From: Flammeovirga aprica JL-4
GTDB taxonomy: Bacteria; Bacteroidota; Bacteroidia; Cytophagales; Flammeovirgaceae
Length of the DNA stretch: 64,000 nucleotides
Reading direction: 5' to 3'
Assembly: GCF_012844305.1 (NCBI RefSeq)
Contig: NZ_JABANE010000003.1
Location: 62,001-126,000, forward strand
The notes below the pieces were generated by a model. That model saw only the letters and a program-made list of their open reading frames with translations. It was not told the DNA's origin and ran no database searches. Below are positions 44,974-54,968 of this stretch, piece by piece. The translations under genes and the position numbers were made by a program. Each line of letters opens with the position of its first letter. Within the stretch, counting starts at the first letter, position 1.

Positions 44974-45558
44974 TTATAAAACCTCGTCCAGCATTTTTGT
45001 ATATTTCTCAAAATCTGATTCGATTTTGGGGTCTTTCATGACATCGTATAAATGATAAGTTGCCAATTTCTCCATTCCGATAAAACTATTCATTTTATGG
45101 AACCCATACATCGGTCCATTGTCCACACTAGTACCTTCAAATAATTCTCCTTCTAACTCAAAAGCCTCAATTGGGGCATTCCAAGAGGTTGTCAAAATGT
45201 ATTTTTTGCCTTGCAATAAACCACCTCTACCATAATTGAGTTTTGGACTTTTGCTAGATCTTCCATCAGAAGCATAAAGCTTGTTGTGCCCATTAGTTAA
45301 AACTTGGTCAAGGTAATGTTTAAAGCCAAAAGGAATAGAGAACCACCAAATCGGTGTATGATAAATCACGACATCGGCCCAAACAAACTTTTCTATTTCT
45401 TCATTGACATCATATTCCTCATCTACAAAAGTAGATTTCACTTCAAACCCTTCCCTATTCTTAAAATAATCAATAGATAAATTTGCTATTGATCTGTTTA
45501 AACTCCCTTGTGAGTGCAAAAACTTCTGACCGCCATTGATGACTAATATATTTTTCAT
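44974..45558 (-). CDS. Flavodoxin-like NAD(P)H quinone reductase, MdaB type
   Basis: 194 residues. The N-terminal FMN phosphate loop INGGQKFLHSQGSLN and the YHTPIWWFSIPFGFKHYLDQ segment are marks of MdaB (modulator of drug activity B). Other flavodoxin-fold quinone reductases lack this exact pattern. The C-terminal region LTTSWNAP supports it. It reduces quinones by two electrons, limiting oxidative stress, in the cytoplasm. It stands alone on the minus strand, divergent from the PBP gene. Confidence 0.85.
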   Translation of the reverse strand: MKNILVINGGQKFLHSQGSLNRSIANLSIDYFKNREGFEVKSTFVDEEYDVNEEIEKFVWADVVIYHTPIWWFSIPFGFKHYLDQVLTNGHNKLYASDGRSSKSPKLNYGRGGLLQGKKYILTTSWNAPIEAFELEGELFEGTSVDNGPMYGFHKMNSFIGMEKLATYHLYDVMKDPKIESDFEKYTKMLDEVL

Positions 45559-45778
45559 TTTAATTAATTTCTTGTTTTAAATTCCTATTTATACACGTTA
45601 GAAAACACAACTTGTTTCAACAAATATTATCGATTTAGATTTGTTAAAGGGCGTTATTCTTAAATAAGCTTACTATCAAAAGGTTAAGAAATCTTATTGT
45701 TTTAGAATAAAGAACAGGAACGGTTATTTTTGCTCTTTGTTCCCCAACAAAAAATAAAAATAAGCTTATAATACATTC

Positions 45779-48064
45779 ATGAATACTACTAACAACAAGC
45801 AAAAGTGGATTGCTACATTCCATCAATATTTTCGTGCTTTGTACTTTTTCATTTTAAAGAACAAGAAACCAATTCTTCTTTTCATTTTTGGAGGACTGTT
45901 TTTGGGTGTATCCTTTATTCTTCTATTCTTATCTGGAGCGTTTGGCACAGGGTATTCTGATGAAGAACTATTAAGTTATGAAAACGAAACTGCTTCTGTA
46001 GTTTATTCCGAAGATAAAATTCTGATTGGAAAATTCTTTGCTGAAAATAGAACCAACGTACAATTTAAAGACCTTCCTAAACATCTTATCAATGCCTTAG
46101 TTGCCACAGAAGACGCAAGGTATTTTGAACATGAAGGAGTTGACTCAAGAAGTGTACTGAGAGTACTGTTTAAGAGTATCATATTAGGCGATAAAAGTAG
46201 TGGCGGTGGTAGTACCATTACGCAGCAATTGGCGAAAAACATGTATGGAAGAAAGGATTATGGTCCATTTTCTATGATTTTTAATAAATCCAATGAGATC
46301 AAAATTGCACAGCAAATAGAACGCCTTTACTCTAAAGAAGATATTTTAAGAATGTACCTCAATACGGTGCCTTTTGGTGAAGATTTGTATGGTGTGGAAG
46401 CGGCGTCTGAGCGTTTTTTTAATAAGAAGGTATCTGCTTTAAAAATTGAAGAAAGTGCTATTTTGATTGGTATTTTAAAAGCAAATACATTTTACAACCC
46501 AAGGTTATACCCTCAGAATGCTCAAAAAAGAAGAAATGTGGTAATGCATCAGATGTTGAAATATGATTTTATCACCCAAAAAGAATATGATTCCCTTAAA
46601 GTATTACCGCTTCAACTTGATTATGCTAACATTGAAAATGAAGGAATTTCCAATTATTTCCTTGTGCATGTTAAGAAGAAAGCAAAAGGAATTGTTAAGG
46701 AATATAATAACGCCAATCAAACAGATTATGATCTAGAAAAAGATGGTTTAATTATTCAAACTTCTCTGAATGCAAAATTGCAATACAATACGCTTCTTGC
46801 TTTCCAAAAGCATTTATCTACTATGCAGGGACTGCTAGAAAAACAGTATGCTAGAGGAAGCAGTAAAAAAGAATTAGAGCGATTGGTCGCTTCAGCTTCT
46901 AAGAAATTTGATCAACCAAAAACTAAAAAATCAAGGGAGTTTTTTACATGGGAAGGTATCAAGGTTGAAGAACTAAGCATAGAAGATAGTATTAGAAAAG
47001 AACTTTCATTGTTGCATGCTGGTTTTCTAGCCCTTAATCCTAATGACGGTTTTATAAAAGCTTGGGTTGGCGGTATTGATTTCAGGACACATCCTTATGA
47101 TCAAATCATGGCGAAAAGGCAATTGGCCTCTACCTTCAAACCTATTGTTTATGCAGCCGCATTGGAAAAAGGAACTCGCCCTTGTAAATATTTGAAGAAT
47201 GAAATTGAAGAAGAGGACGGCTGGAAACCTGAAAACTACAGTAAGACTTCAGGCGGAATGTATACTCTTTCTGCATCACTTGCTAAATCTTTGAATATCC
47301 CAACGGTGAACTTATACAATTCTATGCGCTTTGATCGTTTAGAAGACCTTTGGACACAGCTAGGTTTTAGTGAGGAATTGAAAGATTATCCTTCAACTGC
47401 TTTGGGTACTGTGGATGCTAGTATTTATGAGTTGGCTGTTGCTTATTCGGCTTTTGCCAATGGCGGTTTTAAAATAGAGCCTAGATGGATTACAAGCATC
47501 AAAACCACAGATGGAAAAGTGATTTATGAAAGTGGTCACGTTAAATCGGAAAGGGTATTGAGTGAGGAAACTTCCATTTTGATGTCGGAAATTCTTCAGA
47601 AAGCGACACTAGAAGGTACAGGTGTTGCCTTAAGAAGCAGGTACAATGTTCGATTGCCTATTGGTGGTAAAACAGGTACATCACAGAATTATGGAGATGC
47701 GTGGTTTGCCAGTATCAACCCCAACCTTGTGATGGTAACCCGAGTGGGTGCAACTTCCAATCAAATTCATTTTAATTCAGGTGTGAATGGCAGTGGCAGT
47801 AAATTAGCCCTTCCTATCACCGCACTTACGCTTCAGGAAACTCAAAAAGACAAAGCACTTTCAAAAGAATTATTTACCTACTTCCCTGCCCTGCCTGATT
47901 ATCTTTCAGATGCTTTGGACTGTGAGGATTTTAAGGAAGGCACTGATGTGGAAATGTTCTTCAATAATATCTTTAAGAAGAAAACGAAAGAGGAAAAGGA
48001 GAATAAGAAAGCGGAACGTAAGAAACGTAGAGAGGAGAGAAGGAAAAAGAGGAAGGAGCAATAA
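45779..48064 (+). CDS. Bifunctional penicillin-binding protein, class A (PBP1A-like)
   Basis: 761 residues with one N-terminal membrane helix (about 32-55). The glycosyltransferase 51 domain follows (about 75-265), with catalytic Glu111 in ATEDARYFEHEG and GGGSTITQQLAKN. The transpeptidase domain (about 410-690) has Ser451 in STFK, SLN at 504-506 and KTG at 631-633. The C-terminus is a strongly basic tail (KKRREERRKKRKEQ). It polymerises and cross-links peptidoglycan from the inner membrane. Single gene; terminator follows. Confidence 0.93.
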   Translation: MNTTNNKQKWIATFHQYFRALYFFILKNKKPILLFIFGGLFLGVSFILLFLSGAFGTGYSDEELLSYENETASVVYSEDKILIGKFFAENRTNVQFKDLPKHLINALVATEDARYFEHEGVDSRSVLRVLFKSIILGDKSSGGGSTITQQLAKNMYGRKDYGPFSMIFNKSNEIKIAQQIERLYSKEDILRMYLNTVPFGEDLYGVEAASERFFNKKVSALKIEESAILIGILKANTFYNPRLYPQNAQKRRNVVMHQMLKYDFITQKEYDSLKVLPLQLDYANIENEGISNYFLVHVKKKAKGIVKEYNNANQTDYDLEKDGLIIQTSLNAKLQYNTLLAFQKHLSTMQGLLEKQYARGSSKKELERLVASASKKFDQPKTKKSREFFTWEGIKVEELSIEDSIRKELSLLHAGFLALNPNDGFIKAWVGGIDFRTHPYDQIMAKRQLASTFKPIVYAAALEKGTRPCKYLKNEIEEEDGWKPENYSKTSGGMYTLSASLAKSLNIPTVNLYNSMRFDRLEDLWTQLGFSEELKDYPSTALGTVDASIYELAVAYSAFANGGFKIEPRWITSIKTTDGKVIYESGHVKSERVLSEETSILMSEILQKATLEGTGVALRSRYNVRLPIGGKTGTSQNYGDAWFASINPNLVMVTRVGATSNQIHFNSGVNGSGSKLALPITALTLQETQKDKALSKELFTYFPALPDYLSDALDCEDFKEGTDVEMFFNNIFKKKTKEEKENKKAERKKRREERRKKRKEQ

Positions 48065-48066
48065 AA

Positions 48067-48107
48067 AATTGAGCACCATGATTGATAACATGGTGCTCAA
48101 TTTTTCT
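48067..48107. terminator. Terminator after the PBP gene
   Basis: A perfect stem AATTGAGCACCATG with CATGGTGCTCAATT, 8-base loop, and TTT tail. It begins 3 bp after the PBP stop. Confidence 0.87.
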
Positions 48108-48157
48108 ATTTAATTCCCACATTTCAGTCTTTAGGGCATAAATGCATAGGCATAAAA

Positions 48158-48197
48158 AATCCCAACTTCCAATACAATGACCGGAAATCGGGATTAA
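48158..48197 (-). terminator. Terminator at the end of the N-glycan locus
   Basis: On the minus strand AATCCCGATTTCC pairs (with two mismatches) with GGAAGTTGGGATT, followed by TTTTT. It lies 23 bp beyond the last gene of the locus. Confidence 0.75.
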
Positions 48198-48219
48198 AGC
48201 TATATATACAAAAAAGTGG

Positions 48220-49296
48220 TTATTTTACATTCTTGAGAGCTTTCCAATGTGGTTCTTTCATACCTGCCAAATCAAAGATAGCAAAGCCTTTTGCACCGCC
48301 TTTTTTGGCTAGTTTAATGGCTTCTTCCATATCTTCTTGTTTTGGTAAAGCGGGTGTATAAAGACCTGTGATCAGTGGCTCTTTGAATTTCCCTTTTACA
48401 TCAGAAACACCTTGTTCTGTGGCGAATTTGATCCAGTCGATAGGCTCCTCATAAAAGTTGTTGTAGATCATTGGGAATACCATATCCAACTTGAAATCGT
48501 CCCATGATTGACGGCAGATTTTTCTAGCCAATTCAGGATAAGGGAAAACGGCCGCTGACAACATACTGCCTTCTTTATGTACAGCATCATAAATCTTATT
48601 TACTAAGTGTGTAACGGAGTCGTATCTGTATTGACGCCATTCTTCTGATGCTGTCGGATCTTTTAATTCTTTGATATCAATACCTGACTCTTCTTTGAAC
48701 TTCTGACGGCACGTTTCGCAATAACAGAAATCCCACTCAGGGTATTCTTTATCTTGCACAATACCGTAAAGTGGCTGTAATGATGAAGCGAGAATAACAT
48801 CAGAGTATCTTACATAATCCAAATGAACTCCTTTTACTCCTTCAATTTTTGCCAAAGAAACGGCTTGTTTTATAATATGGTCTTGTACTTCTTCTTTTGA
48901 TGGGCACACCCATTGGTAATAATCAACATAAGGATGATATTCATAACATGAACGTCCATCACCACTTACGGCGTACCAATCTGGATTTTGCTTGGCTACT
49001 TTATCTCCATTTCTGTTGAGGGTCCACATCCAAGCGTGCATCTCTATATTTCTGGCTTTCAGCAATGGATACATTCTTTTGTAAGAAGCTTCATTTCCTC
49101 CCAAAAGAACACCTTCAATGTTACAGTCTTTGAGTACATCTAGTTTCTCTTCCCATTGTGCATCAGTCCAGTCATCATGTGCATGAAGCCACATCCACCT
49201 TGACGGAAGTTTTTTACCTTTTGCTAGTACGGGAAGTCCCAATACGGCCCCTGCTGTTGCTAGTCCTGCGATTTTAAGAAATTCTCTTTTCTCCAT
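48220..49296 (-). CDS. GHL10-like putative glycoside hydrolase with a twin-arginine-like signal
   Basis: 358 residues. The N-terminus MEKREFLKIAG plus a hydrophobic run resembles a Tat signal with KR in place of RR. The rest looks like a TIM barrel: strand-like segments IEGVLLGG, IEMHAWMW and VHLDYVRYSD (158-166), the last being typical of glycosyl-hydrolase-like 10 (GHL10, PF02638) proteins. A CxxC pair (FCYCETC) near 192 could bind a metal. It is the last gene of a probable N-glycan-use locus, 154 bp after the CBM9-like gene. No tested activity is implied; the candidate catalytic residues are inferred. Confidence 0.7.
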   Translation of the reverse strand: MEKREFLKIAGLATAGAVLGLPVLAKGKKLPSRWMWLHAHDDWTDAQWEEKLDVLKDCNIEGVLLGGNEASYKRMYPLLKARNIEMHAWMWTLNRNGDKVAKQNPDWYAVSGDGRSCYEYHPYVDYYQWVCPSKEEVQDHIIKQAVSLAKIEGVKGVHLDYVRYSDVILASSLQPLYGIVQDKEYPEWDFCYCETCRQKFKEESGIDIKELKDPTASEEWRQYRYDSVTHLVNKIYDAVHKEGSMLSAAVFPYPELARKICRQSWDDFKLDMVFPMIYNNFYEEPIDWIKFATEQGVSDVKGKFKEPLITGLYTPALPKQEDMEEAIKLAKKGGAKGFAIFDLAGMKEPHWKALKNVK

Positions 49297-49450
49297 TTTA
49301 TGTGTAGTAGTTTTTACGAATATTTATTCTTGAGTGAAAAGTGATAATTTAAGAGTGAAGATAAACTGAATTTAACTAACCTCCATCAATTTCTCTTGAT
49401 ACAAGAGAAAAAGTCTACCTCATACTTCTTAAGTCTTAACTCAAAATACT

Positions 49451-50548
49451 CTAATTCATATCAATTATATCAGTAGAACTATCTTCTCTGATCACGTAAA
49501 TCTTCTTTTCTTGAGGTACTTCCAATACGAGTTGGAAACCAGTTAAGGTTTGGTCCATTTTAGGCGTCAATTCCTTTCCATTGTAATGCATTTTGTCAAC
49601 ACCACCTAGCTCCTTAAACGTTTTGGCATATACCCTGTTTTTCAAAAAGAACGCTTTTTGTTTGTAATAGATGTCGAATAAATGACGGTAAAGTCTTTCC
49701 CCTTCCGTCTCTTTAATTTCTTTCTTTACCTTATCCCCTACTTTATTTTCTGTGAAATGAAGGTATCCCCATTGTTCTGGCATATGCATGGCAATTTCAC
49801 CTTGTGGAGACCAAACCCAGTTATGTTCTGGATAGGTTCTTCCTGTTTTAGGGTCGATTTTTTTAGCATACGCTCCGTCCTTTTCCTCTAGATCCCAATT
49901 GACTCTCGAAAAGTTTATTCTCCATCTTGTATCTTCTTTAGGGAAAATGGCTAATGGATTTTCCTGTCCAATTACTTTCCATGGGAAGGCAATTTCCAAT
50001 GTCCACTTTTCATCCTTATCAGTAGGGTCATTCAAAGTACCATACATTTTCACTGCTGATTTTAAGCCGTCAATATCCCATGCGTTCATATACTTTCCTC
50101 CATCTCTATAAGGCTTTGTCATCATCAAATCCCATACTGTATTGAGCAGGTTCATTTCAAACTCATAGTATTGTGAAGAAGTTGGTACAGGATTAAGAAA
50201 TACCTCAAAATCATTGTCTTGATAAATCACTGCATCTCTTTCAGTGATTGTACTCCAAAGATGAGGCTCTTCTAATTCTGCCGCGATATAGAGGTAATCC
50301 TTGTCCCACAACATTTTCACTCTTGTTTGAAAAGGTGGATTCGGTTGTTTATCACCTTCAATGTCTACAAAGTCCTGCGTCCATTCAGCGTTTGCCCAAT
50401 CCTCTTCGTCTAAAACACCATCAATTATAATGGGTGATGCGGATTGATAACACAAATAACTTTCTGGTGTAGGGTACTTTTGTGCCATTACAGTAGAGGC
50501 TGTCAAAAGTGTAAAAACACTGAGGATAGAGGTTAGTCTTAAAATCAT
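49451..50548 (-). CDS. CBM9-like carbohydrate-binding secreted protein
   Basis: 365 residues. A signal peptide is cut near VMAQ-K (residue 23). Residues ~30-250 fit the CBM9 family (PF06452): IIIDGVLDEEDWANAEWT, then VKMLWDKDYLYIAAELEEPHLW (in part) and DNDFEVFLNP. The C-terminal ~100 residues are mixed and unassigned. Such proteins often bind sugar reducing ends; many homologues in Bacteroidota loci have no proven role. It lies 24 bp downstream of GH125 and upstream of the GHL10-like gene, as part of the same unit. Confidence 0.78.
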   Translation of the reverse strand: MILRLTSILSVFTLLTASTVMAQKYPTPESYLCYQSASPIIIDGVLDEEDWANAEWTQDFVDIEGDKQPNPPFQTRVKMLWDKDYLYIAAELEEPHLWSTITERDAVIYQDNDFEVFLNPVPTSSQYYEFEMNLLNTVWDLMMTKPYRDGGKYMNAWDIDGLKSAVKMYGTLNDPTDKDEKWTLEIAFPWKVIGQENPLAIFPKEDTRWRINFSRVNWDLEEKDGAYAKKIDPKTGRTYPEHNWVWSPQGEIAMHMPEQWGYLHFTENKVGDKVKKEIKETEGERLYRHLFDIYYKQKAFFLKNRVYAKTFKELGGVDKMHYNGKELTPKMDQTLTGFQLVLEVPQEKKIYVIREDSSTDIIDMN

Positions 50549-50572
50549 TTTTAACTATAGGGTTCCGTTGAT

Positions 50573-52000
50573 TTATTTCAATAATTCAGGGTGCGATTGA
50601 TATACTTTATATACCAACTCACCAAATAATGTATTGGTCCATGCAAACCATGAACGTGTATATTTCTCTGGATTGTCTTTATGGAAAGATTCATGCATAA
50701 ATCCTGTTCCTGCATGCGTCGCTTTCAGTTGTTCCAGACACCATTTTAATTCCTTTGGATCTTCTGAAGTCAATCCTTTCTGAATAATAGACATTGGCCA
50801 TACATAATCCAAACCTACGTGCGGACCGCCAATTCCTTCATATTTTCCTTTAAAGAAATAAGGGTTGCTGTCTGACCATACAAAGTCTCTTGTTCTTTGA
50901 TATAAAGGATCATTGGCATCCATACAGTCCAAATAAGGCATTGAAAGTAAACTTGGAACGTTGGCATCATCCATAAAATACTGGTTACCAAAACCGTCCA
51001 CTTCAAAGGCCAAAATTTCACCGAAGTCTAAGTGATCCTTTGTACCATATTTTTTAATGGCATTTTCTACTTCCTCTGCTAATGATAAACATTCCTTCGC
51101 AAAGGCTTTATCCTTCACAGCATTGGTATAAATATCCGTCAATTGTTTTAGTGACGCTACCGCAAATAAATTAGATGGAATAAGGAAAGGTAATAACGTA
51201 GAGTCATCTGATGGGCGGAATGAAGACACGATCAATCCACATGGTTTCATAGAGGCTCCAGCTCCCCAATTGGCCATTGTGTCTTCGTATTTTTGAGTTA
51301 CCCTTGAGAAAGTATAAGGCCCTACACCGTCTTTACGCTGTTGCTCTTTGAAAGTCTTTACAATCAGTTTCGCAGACTTCTGCCAAGTGGCATCGAATAT
51401 AGAGGCATCTCCTGTTTTCTTCCAGTAACCGTTGGCTAATCTTACTGCATAACATAATGAATCAATTTCCCATTTTCTTTCATGGGTACCCGGCTTCATA
51501 TCTGTGATATCTGTTTCAGCCCATTTTGATTTTACAGTCGGGTCCTTCTCAAATGCATTCGCATAGGGATCCAATAAAACACATTCTGCTTGTCGATTGA
51601 CTAAACCTTTGATCATGGTTTTCAGCTTATCATCCTCATTGGCTAGAGGAAGGTAAGGCCAAACTTGTGCTGTTGAATCTCTCAACCACATGGCAGGAAT
51701 ATCGCCGGTGATCACAAAGGTGTCTGGGCGGTCTCCATTCATGGTAAATTCAACTGTGGTATCTATTGTATTAGGGTAACAGTTGGTGAACATCCATCTG
51801 AGTTCGTCGTCCCCAATTTTCTTCGCTACCTTTTTGATGATTTTCTCTACAGCCTCTGATGTGAATTTTCTTTCCGCAACAGGAGGTCTGTGTGATGTGA
51901 ATTTATCTTTAAATAATGTTGAGGCCATCGTTGTGCCTCCTGCCATTGATAGGCCTGTAGTAAATAATCCAGTGGTTTTGATAAAATCTCTGCGTTTCAT
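50573..52000 (-). CDS. GH125 exo-alpha-1,6-mannosidase
   Basis: 475 residues with a Tat-like start (MKRRDFIKTTG and a hydrophobic run). Conserved GH125 features include PAMWLRDSTAQVWPYL near 102-117, a KWEIDSLCYAVRLANGYWK segment and the C-terminal HESFHKDNPEKYTRSWFAW. GH125 enzymes cut alpha-1,6-linked mannose non-reducing ends, which fits the alpha-1,6 arm of N-glycans. The Tat signal suggests export as a folded enzyme to the periplasm. It lies 147 bp after the GH2 gene; the CBM9-like gene follows after 24 bp. Confidence 0.9.
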   Translation of the reverse strand: MKRRDFIKTTGLFTTGLSMAGGTTMASTLFKDKFTSHRPPVAERKFTSEAVEKIIKKVAKKIGDDELRWMFTNCYPNTIDTTVEFTMNGDRPDTFVITGDIPAMWLRDSTAQVWPYLPLANEDDKLKTMIKGLVNRQAECVLLDPYANAFEKDPTVKSKWAETDITDMKPGTHERKWEIDSLCYAVRLANGYWKKTGDASIFDATWQKSAKLIVKTFKEQQRKDGVGPYTFSRVTQKYEDTMANWGAGASMKPCGLIVSSFRPSDDSTLLPFLIPSNLFAVASLKQLTDIYTNAVKDKAFAKECLSLAEEVENAIKKYGTKDHLDFGEILAFEVDGFGNQYFMDDANVPSLLSMPYLDCMDANDPLYQRTRDFVWSDSNPYFFKGKYEGIGGPHVGLDYVWPMSIIQKGLTSEDPKELKWCLEQLKATHAGTGFMHESFHKDNPEKYTRSWFAWTNTLFGELVYKVYQSHPELLK

Positions 52001-52063
52001 TTCGTTCTACTTGGTTCGTGTTGGTTAATTAGGATTGTTTTTTGGTTATTTTATGTGCTGTTG

Positions 52064-52120
52064 GCGTAGTGGACTACGCTCTACAAGAACCTTATCAGCC
52101 CATGACGGTTGCCATGGACT
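52064..52120 (-). other. Two hairpins between GH2 and GH125
   Basis: GCGTAG...CTACGC (52064-52079) and AGCCCATG...CATGGACT (52097-52120) are stems without T tracts, in the 147-bp gap between the two genes. They could slow RNA decay or processing at this point; they do not look like terminators. Confidence 0.4.
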
Positions 52121-52147
52121 AATTTTATTTGGTTCAAGGGGTATATC

Positions 52148-54733
52148 TTAAATATTATTCAAGCATTTTACTTCTAATGCTTTTTTCAATTCTTCAGCAT
52201 TGATTGTCGTTCTTTCCAGTGTGATTACTTTTTCTTGATTTGCTTCAAGATGGAAGTAATTATCTGAGAAATGTGCTGTTACTTCTCCTTCTAGACTTAA
52301 TGCTACGCTTTCAGCAAATACATCCGACTTCAATTTTATTTTTAAGGTGTTACCTTCTTCTACAACAGTTGTTTTGATAGTTGCTTTTGGAAGGATTTGA
52401 TCTTTAGGTTTAAAGAAGAATGCATAATTCTTAGCAATCACTTTTCCGTTTGCGTCTTCTGCCTCCAAAGTCAAGTACATTGATTTTCTTTCTTTTAAAG
52501 TCGATTTTCTACCTAAAAGCTCTTCTAATGTACTCTCTAAAACTACCTTAGAAGTATTTCCGTCTACCTTGATGGGCAACGACTTCTTTACTAGCTCTTT
52601 ACCATCAAATGTATTCCATTTTACATTCAATGTTGCACCAATTTCCTTCCATTCATCATTTACTAACCACACTGTCAGCAACTCATCTTCAATATCAGTA
52701 GAAATCAACTGCGGTTCGAAAGCTCTTTCCGCCGCATAGTGTAATGCTTTCCATTCACCATAGTAGTCAATAGAAGACCAAGAGGCGGCAGGCCAGCAAT
52801 CATCTAATTGCCAGTACAACGTACCCATACAGTAAGGCATTCTTCTACGGTGAATCTCAAAGCCTTGACGCATACCATCTGCTTGAAGTAGTTGTCCTAC
52901 GTAAACAAAATCTTCAAAATTGTCAGGTACATTAAAATCTCTTTCCATATAGACTTTAATCAAACCATTACCTGTATAACTCTTCTGATGAGTATTCATC
53001 ACATCCGTTTCCAAGCCCCAATCTTCTTCGATAGTGAATTTCTTGATGGCTTTGAATGAAGGGAAAGATTGGAATCCATACTCACTCATAAAACGAGGTA
53101 CGTATTCTTTGAAGCTTTCAAATGGATATTTCCCATGCCAAACACCCCAGAAGTGGTTATCGCCAATCGTGAAGTCTTCTAAATTACCCCAGTTTGAAAT
53201 TGGTGATGAAGGATAATAGAAACGGCCTTCATCATATGTTTTTACCATTTCTGGCAATACTTCTTTAAATAATCTATTGTAATCTTCTAGTAATTTCGCT
53301 TGTACTTCTTCAGACCATCCGTAAGAATCTTGCCAGCCCCAGTTATCCCAAGCTACACCTACTTCATTATTACCACACCATAAAGCCAATGATGGTCTAT
53401 TTCTTAAACGCTTAATGTTGTAAGCCGCTTCCTCTTTTACTTTTCTGATAAAGTCTTTATCACCCGGATACATTGTACAGGCAAACATAAAGTCTTGCCA
53501 CACTAAAAGTCCTTTCTCATCACATTGGTCATAGAAGTAATCACTTTCGTAAATACCTCCACCCCACATACGCACCATGTTCATGTGCGCTCTTACCATA
53601 CTTTCGATCATCCAATCGTAACGGTCTTTTGTAACAGAAGGCAAGAAGCTGTCTTGTGGAATATAATTGGCTCCTTTCATAAAGACAGGCTGACCATTGA
53701 CTTTCACAAAGAAACTCTCCCCAATGCTGTCCGGTTCATTGATCACTTCAACAGTTCTAAAACCGATTTTATGTGATTCTTGATCTACGAAATCACCATC
53801 TACATTCAACTGAGTAGTGATTTCATATCTTGTTTGCTCTCCTAAACCATTTGGCCACCATAATTCTGGGTTCTCAACTTCTGCTTCCAATTCGATCACG
53901 TTCAAACCTTTATTCAACATTACTTTTTTCTCTTGAGAAGAGAATGTTGATGAATTGTTTATCAATCGAATATTGGCATCACCTACAACACTTGAGTTGA
54001 CTTCAACAGTAGCTTTCAGCATTACCTTTTCTTCCGTAAGGCTCATTTGCTGAATATGAACATCATTAATTTGAGCACTATTCCAAACCACTAATTCTAC
54101 GGGTCTCCAAATACCTGAAGTCACAAAACGAGGACCCCAGTCCCATCCAAATGAGTAAGGTGCTTTACGAGAGTAAATACTGTATTTCTCCTCTCTAGCA
54201 TCATTATCGGCAGGGTATTCAAAACCAGCTTGCTCTCTTAGCGGTTTTGTGATTTTAATTGGCGAATGGAAATACACTTCCAAAACATTGCCTTTTTCTT
54301 TTAAAAGTGAGGTTACTTCTTTATTGTATCCCACAAACATATTGTCGGAAGAGATCACTTTTTTACCGTTTAATGTAACATCGGCGTAAGTATCTAAACC
54401 TTCAAAATTTAAGGCAAAATGCTGTCCTTCCTGAAGCGATACAGGAGTATCGAAAGTGGTTTTATATACCCAATCCTCCTCTTCAATCCATTGTAAGTCT
54501 TTTTCATTTTGACGGTAAAATGGATCTTCAATTAATTTATTTTGAAATAAGTCAGTGTGCACTACTCCCGGAACTGTGGCAGGGTACCATTGCTCTTTAT
54601 TGGCTTGTTTAAATTCCCAATTGGAGTGTAATGAATATGATTTTTTTAATTGTTCTTGATTTTCCCAATCTGTAGAACAACTAAAAATTAATAGTGATAG
54701 AAATGCGTAAGTTAGGTAAGTAATGTTCTTCAT
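52148..54733 (-). CDS. GH2 beta-mannosidase lipoprotein
   Basis: 861 residues. Lipobox near residue 16-19 (IFSC, Cys19). The GH2 sugar-binding, Ig-like and TIM-barrel domains follow. The acid/base Glu457 is in WCGNNEVG and the nucleophile Glu551 in MSEYGFQSFPS. The family's YSFGWDWGPRFVTSGIWRPVEL region (about 193-214) is present. It cleaves the core beta-1,4-mannose from GlcNAc or chitobiose. It is the first gene after an intergenic repeat and terminator. It would act after the alpha-mannosidases. Confidence 0.92.
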   Translation of the reverse strand: MKNITYLTYAFLSLLIFSCSTDWENQEQLKKSYSLHSNWEFKQANKEQWYPATVPGVVHTDLFQNKLIEDPFYRQNEKDLQWIEEEDWVYKTTFDTPVSLQEGQHFALNFEGLDTYADVTLNGKKVISSDNMFVGYNKEVTSLLKEKGNVLEVYFHSPIKITKPLREQAGFEYPADNDAREEKYSIYSRKAPYSFGWDWGPRFVTSGIWRPVELVVWNSAQINDVHIQQMSLTEEKVMLKATVEVNSSVVGDANIRLINNSSTFSSQEKKVMLNKGLNVIELEAEVENPELWWPNGLGEQTRYEITTQLNVDGDFVDQESHKIGFRTVEVINEPDSIGESFFVKVNGQPVFMKGANYIPQDSFLPSVTKDRYDWMIESMVRAHMNMVRMWGGGIYESDYFYDQCDEKGLLVWQDFMFACTMYPGDKDFIRKVKEEAAYNIKRLRNRPSLALWCGNNEVGVAWDNWGWQDSYGWSEEVQAKLLEDYNRLFKEVLPEMVKTYDEGRFYYPSSPISNWGNLEDFTIGDNHFWGVWHGKYPFESFKEYVPRFMSEYGFQSFPSFKAIKKFTIEEDWGLETDVMNTHQKSYTGNGLIKVYMERDFNVPDNFEDFVYVGQLLQADGMRQGFEIHRRRMPYCMGTLYWQLDDCWPAASWSSIDYYGEWKALHYAAERAFEPQLISTDIEDELLTVWLVNDEWKEIGATLNVKWNTFDGKELVKKSLPIKVDGNTSKVVLESTLEELLGRKSTLKERKSMYLTLEAEDANGKVIAKNYAFFFKPKDQILPKATIKTTVVEEGNTLKIKLKSDVFAESVALSLEGEVTAHFSDNYFHLEANQEKVITLERTTINAEELKKALEVKCLNNI

Positions 54734-54856
54734 CTTATTTCATTTATGTACTTAAGTACAAATTCAAAATTATCTAATACTAATTCTATTTATTGTTTTG
54801 CGATTACTTCCTTCAAAAAACTTTTAATAGAACCACTATTAATACGTTTTTTAGCG

Positions 54857-54915
54857 TTGTACTCTCAAAAAATAAATTAGAATTAACTATGATTTATTTT
54901 TGGCTTAGTACTTAT
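54857..54915. repeat. Imperfect palindromic intergenic repeat, copy B
   Basis: Same kind of element as 24075-24136. Flanks AAAAATAAAT and ATTTATTTTTGGCTTAGTACTTAT are shared in the same orientation, but the 14-bp core is TAGAATTAACTATG, the exact reverse complement of copy A's core. It lies between the PNGase-like and GH2 genes and may be a mobile or regulatory palindrome. Confidence 0.6.
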
Positions 54916-54926
54916 GCTAAAATAGC

Positions 54927-54953
54927 CCAAGGAATTGAATTCCCTGAGCTAGT
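54927..54953 (-). terminator. Possible terminator after the PNGase-like gene
   Basis: On the minus strand AGCTCAGGGAATT pairs with AATTCCTTGGGCT (two G-U/mismatch positions), followed by ATTTT. The tail is weak, so partial read-through is likely. Confidence 0.55.
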
Positions 54954-54968
54954 TAGTATTTCTTTGCA

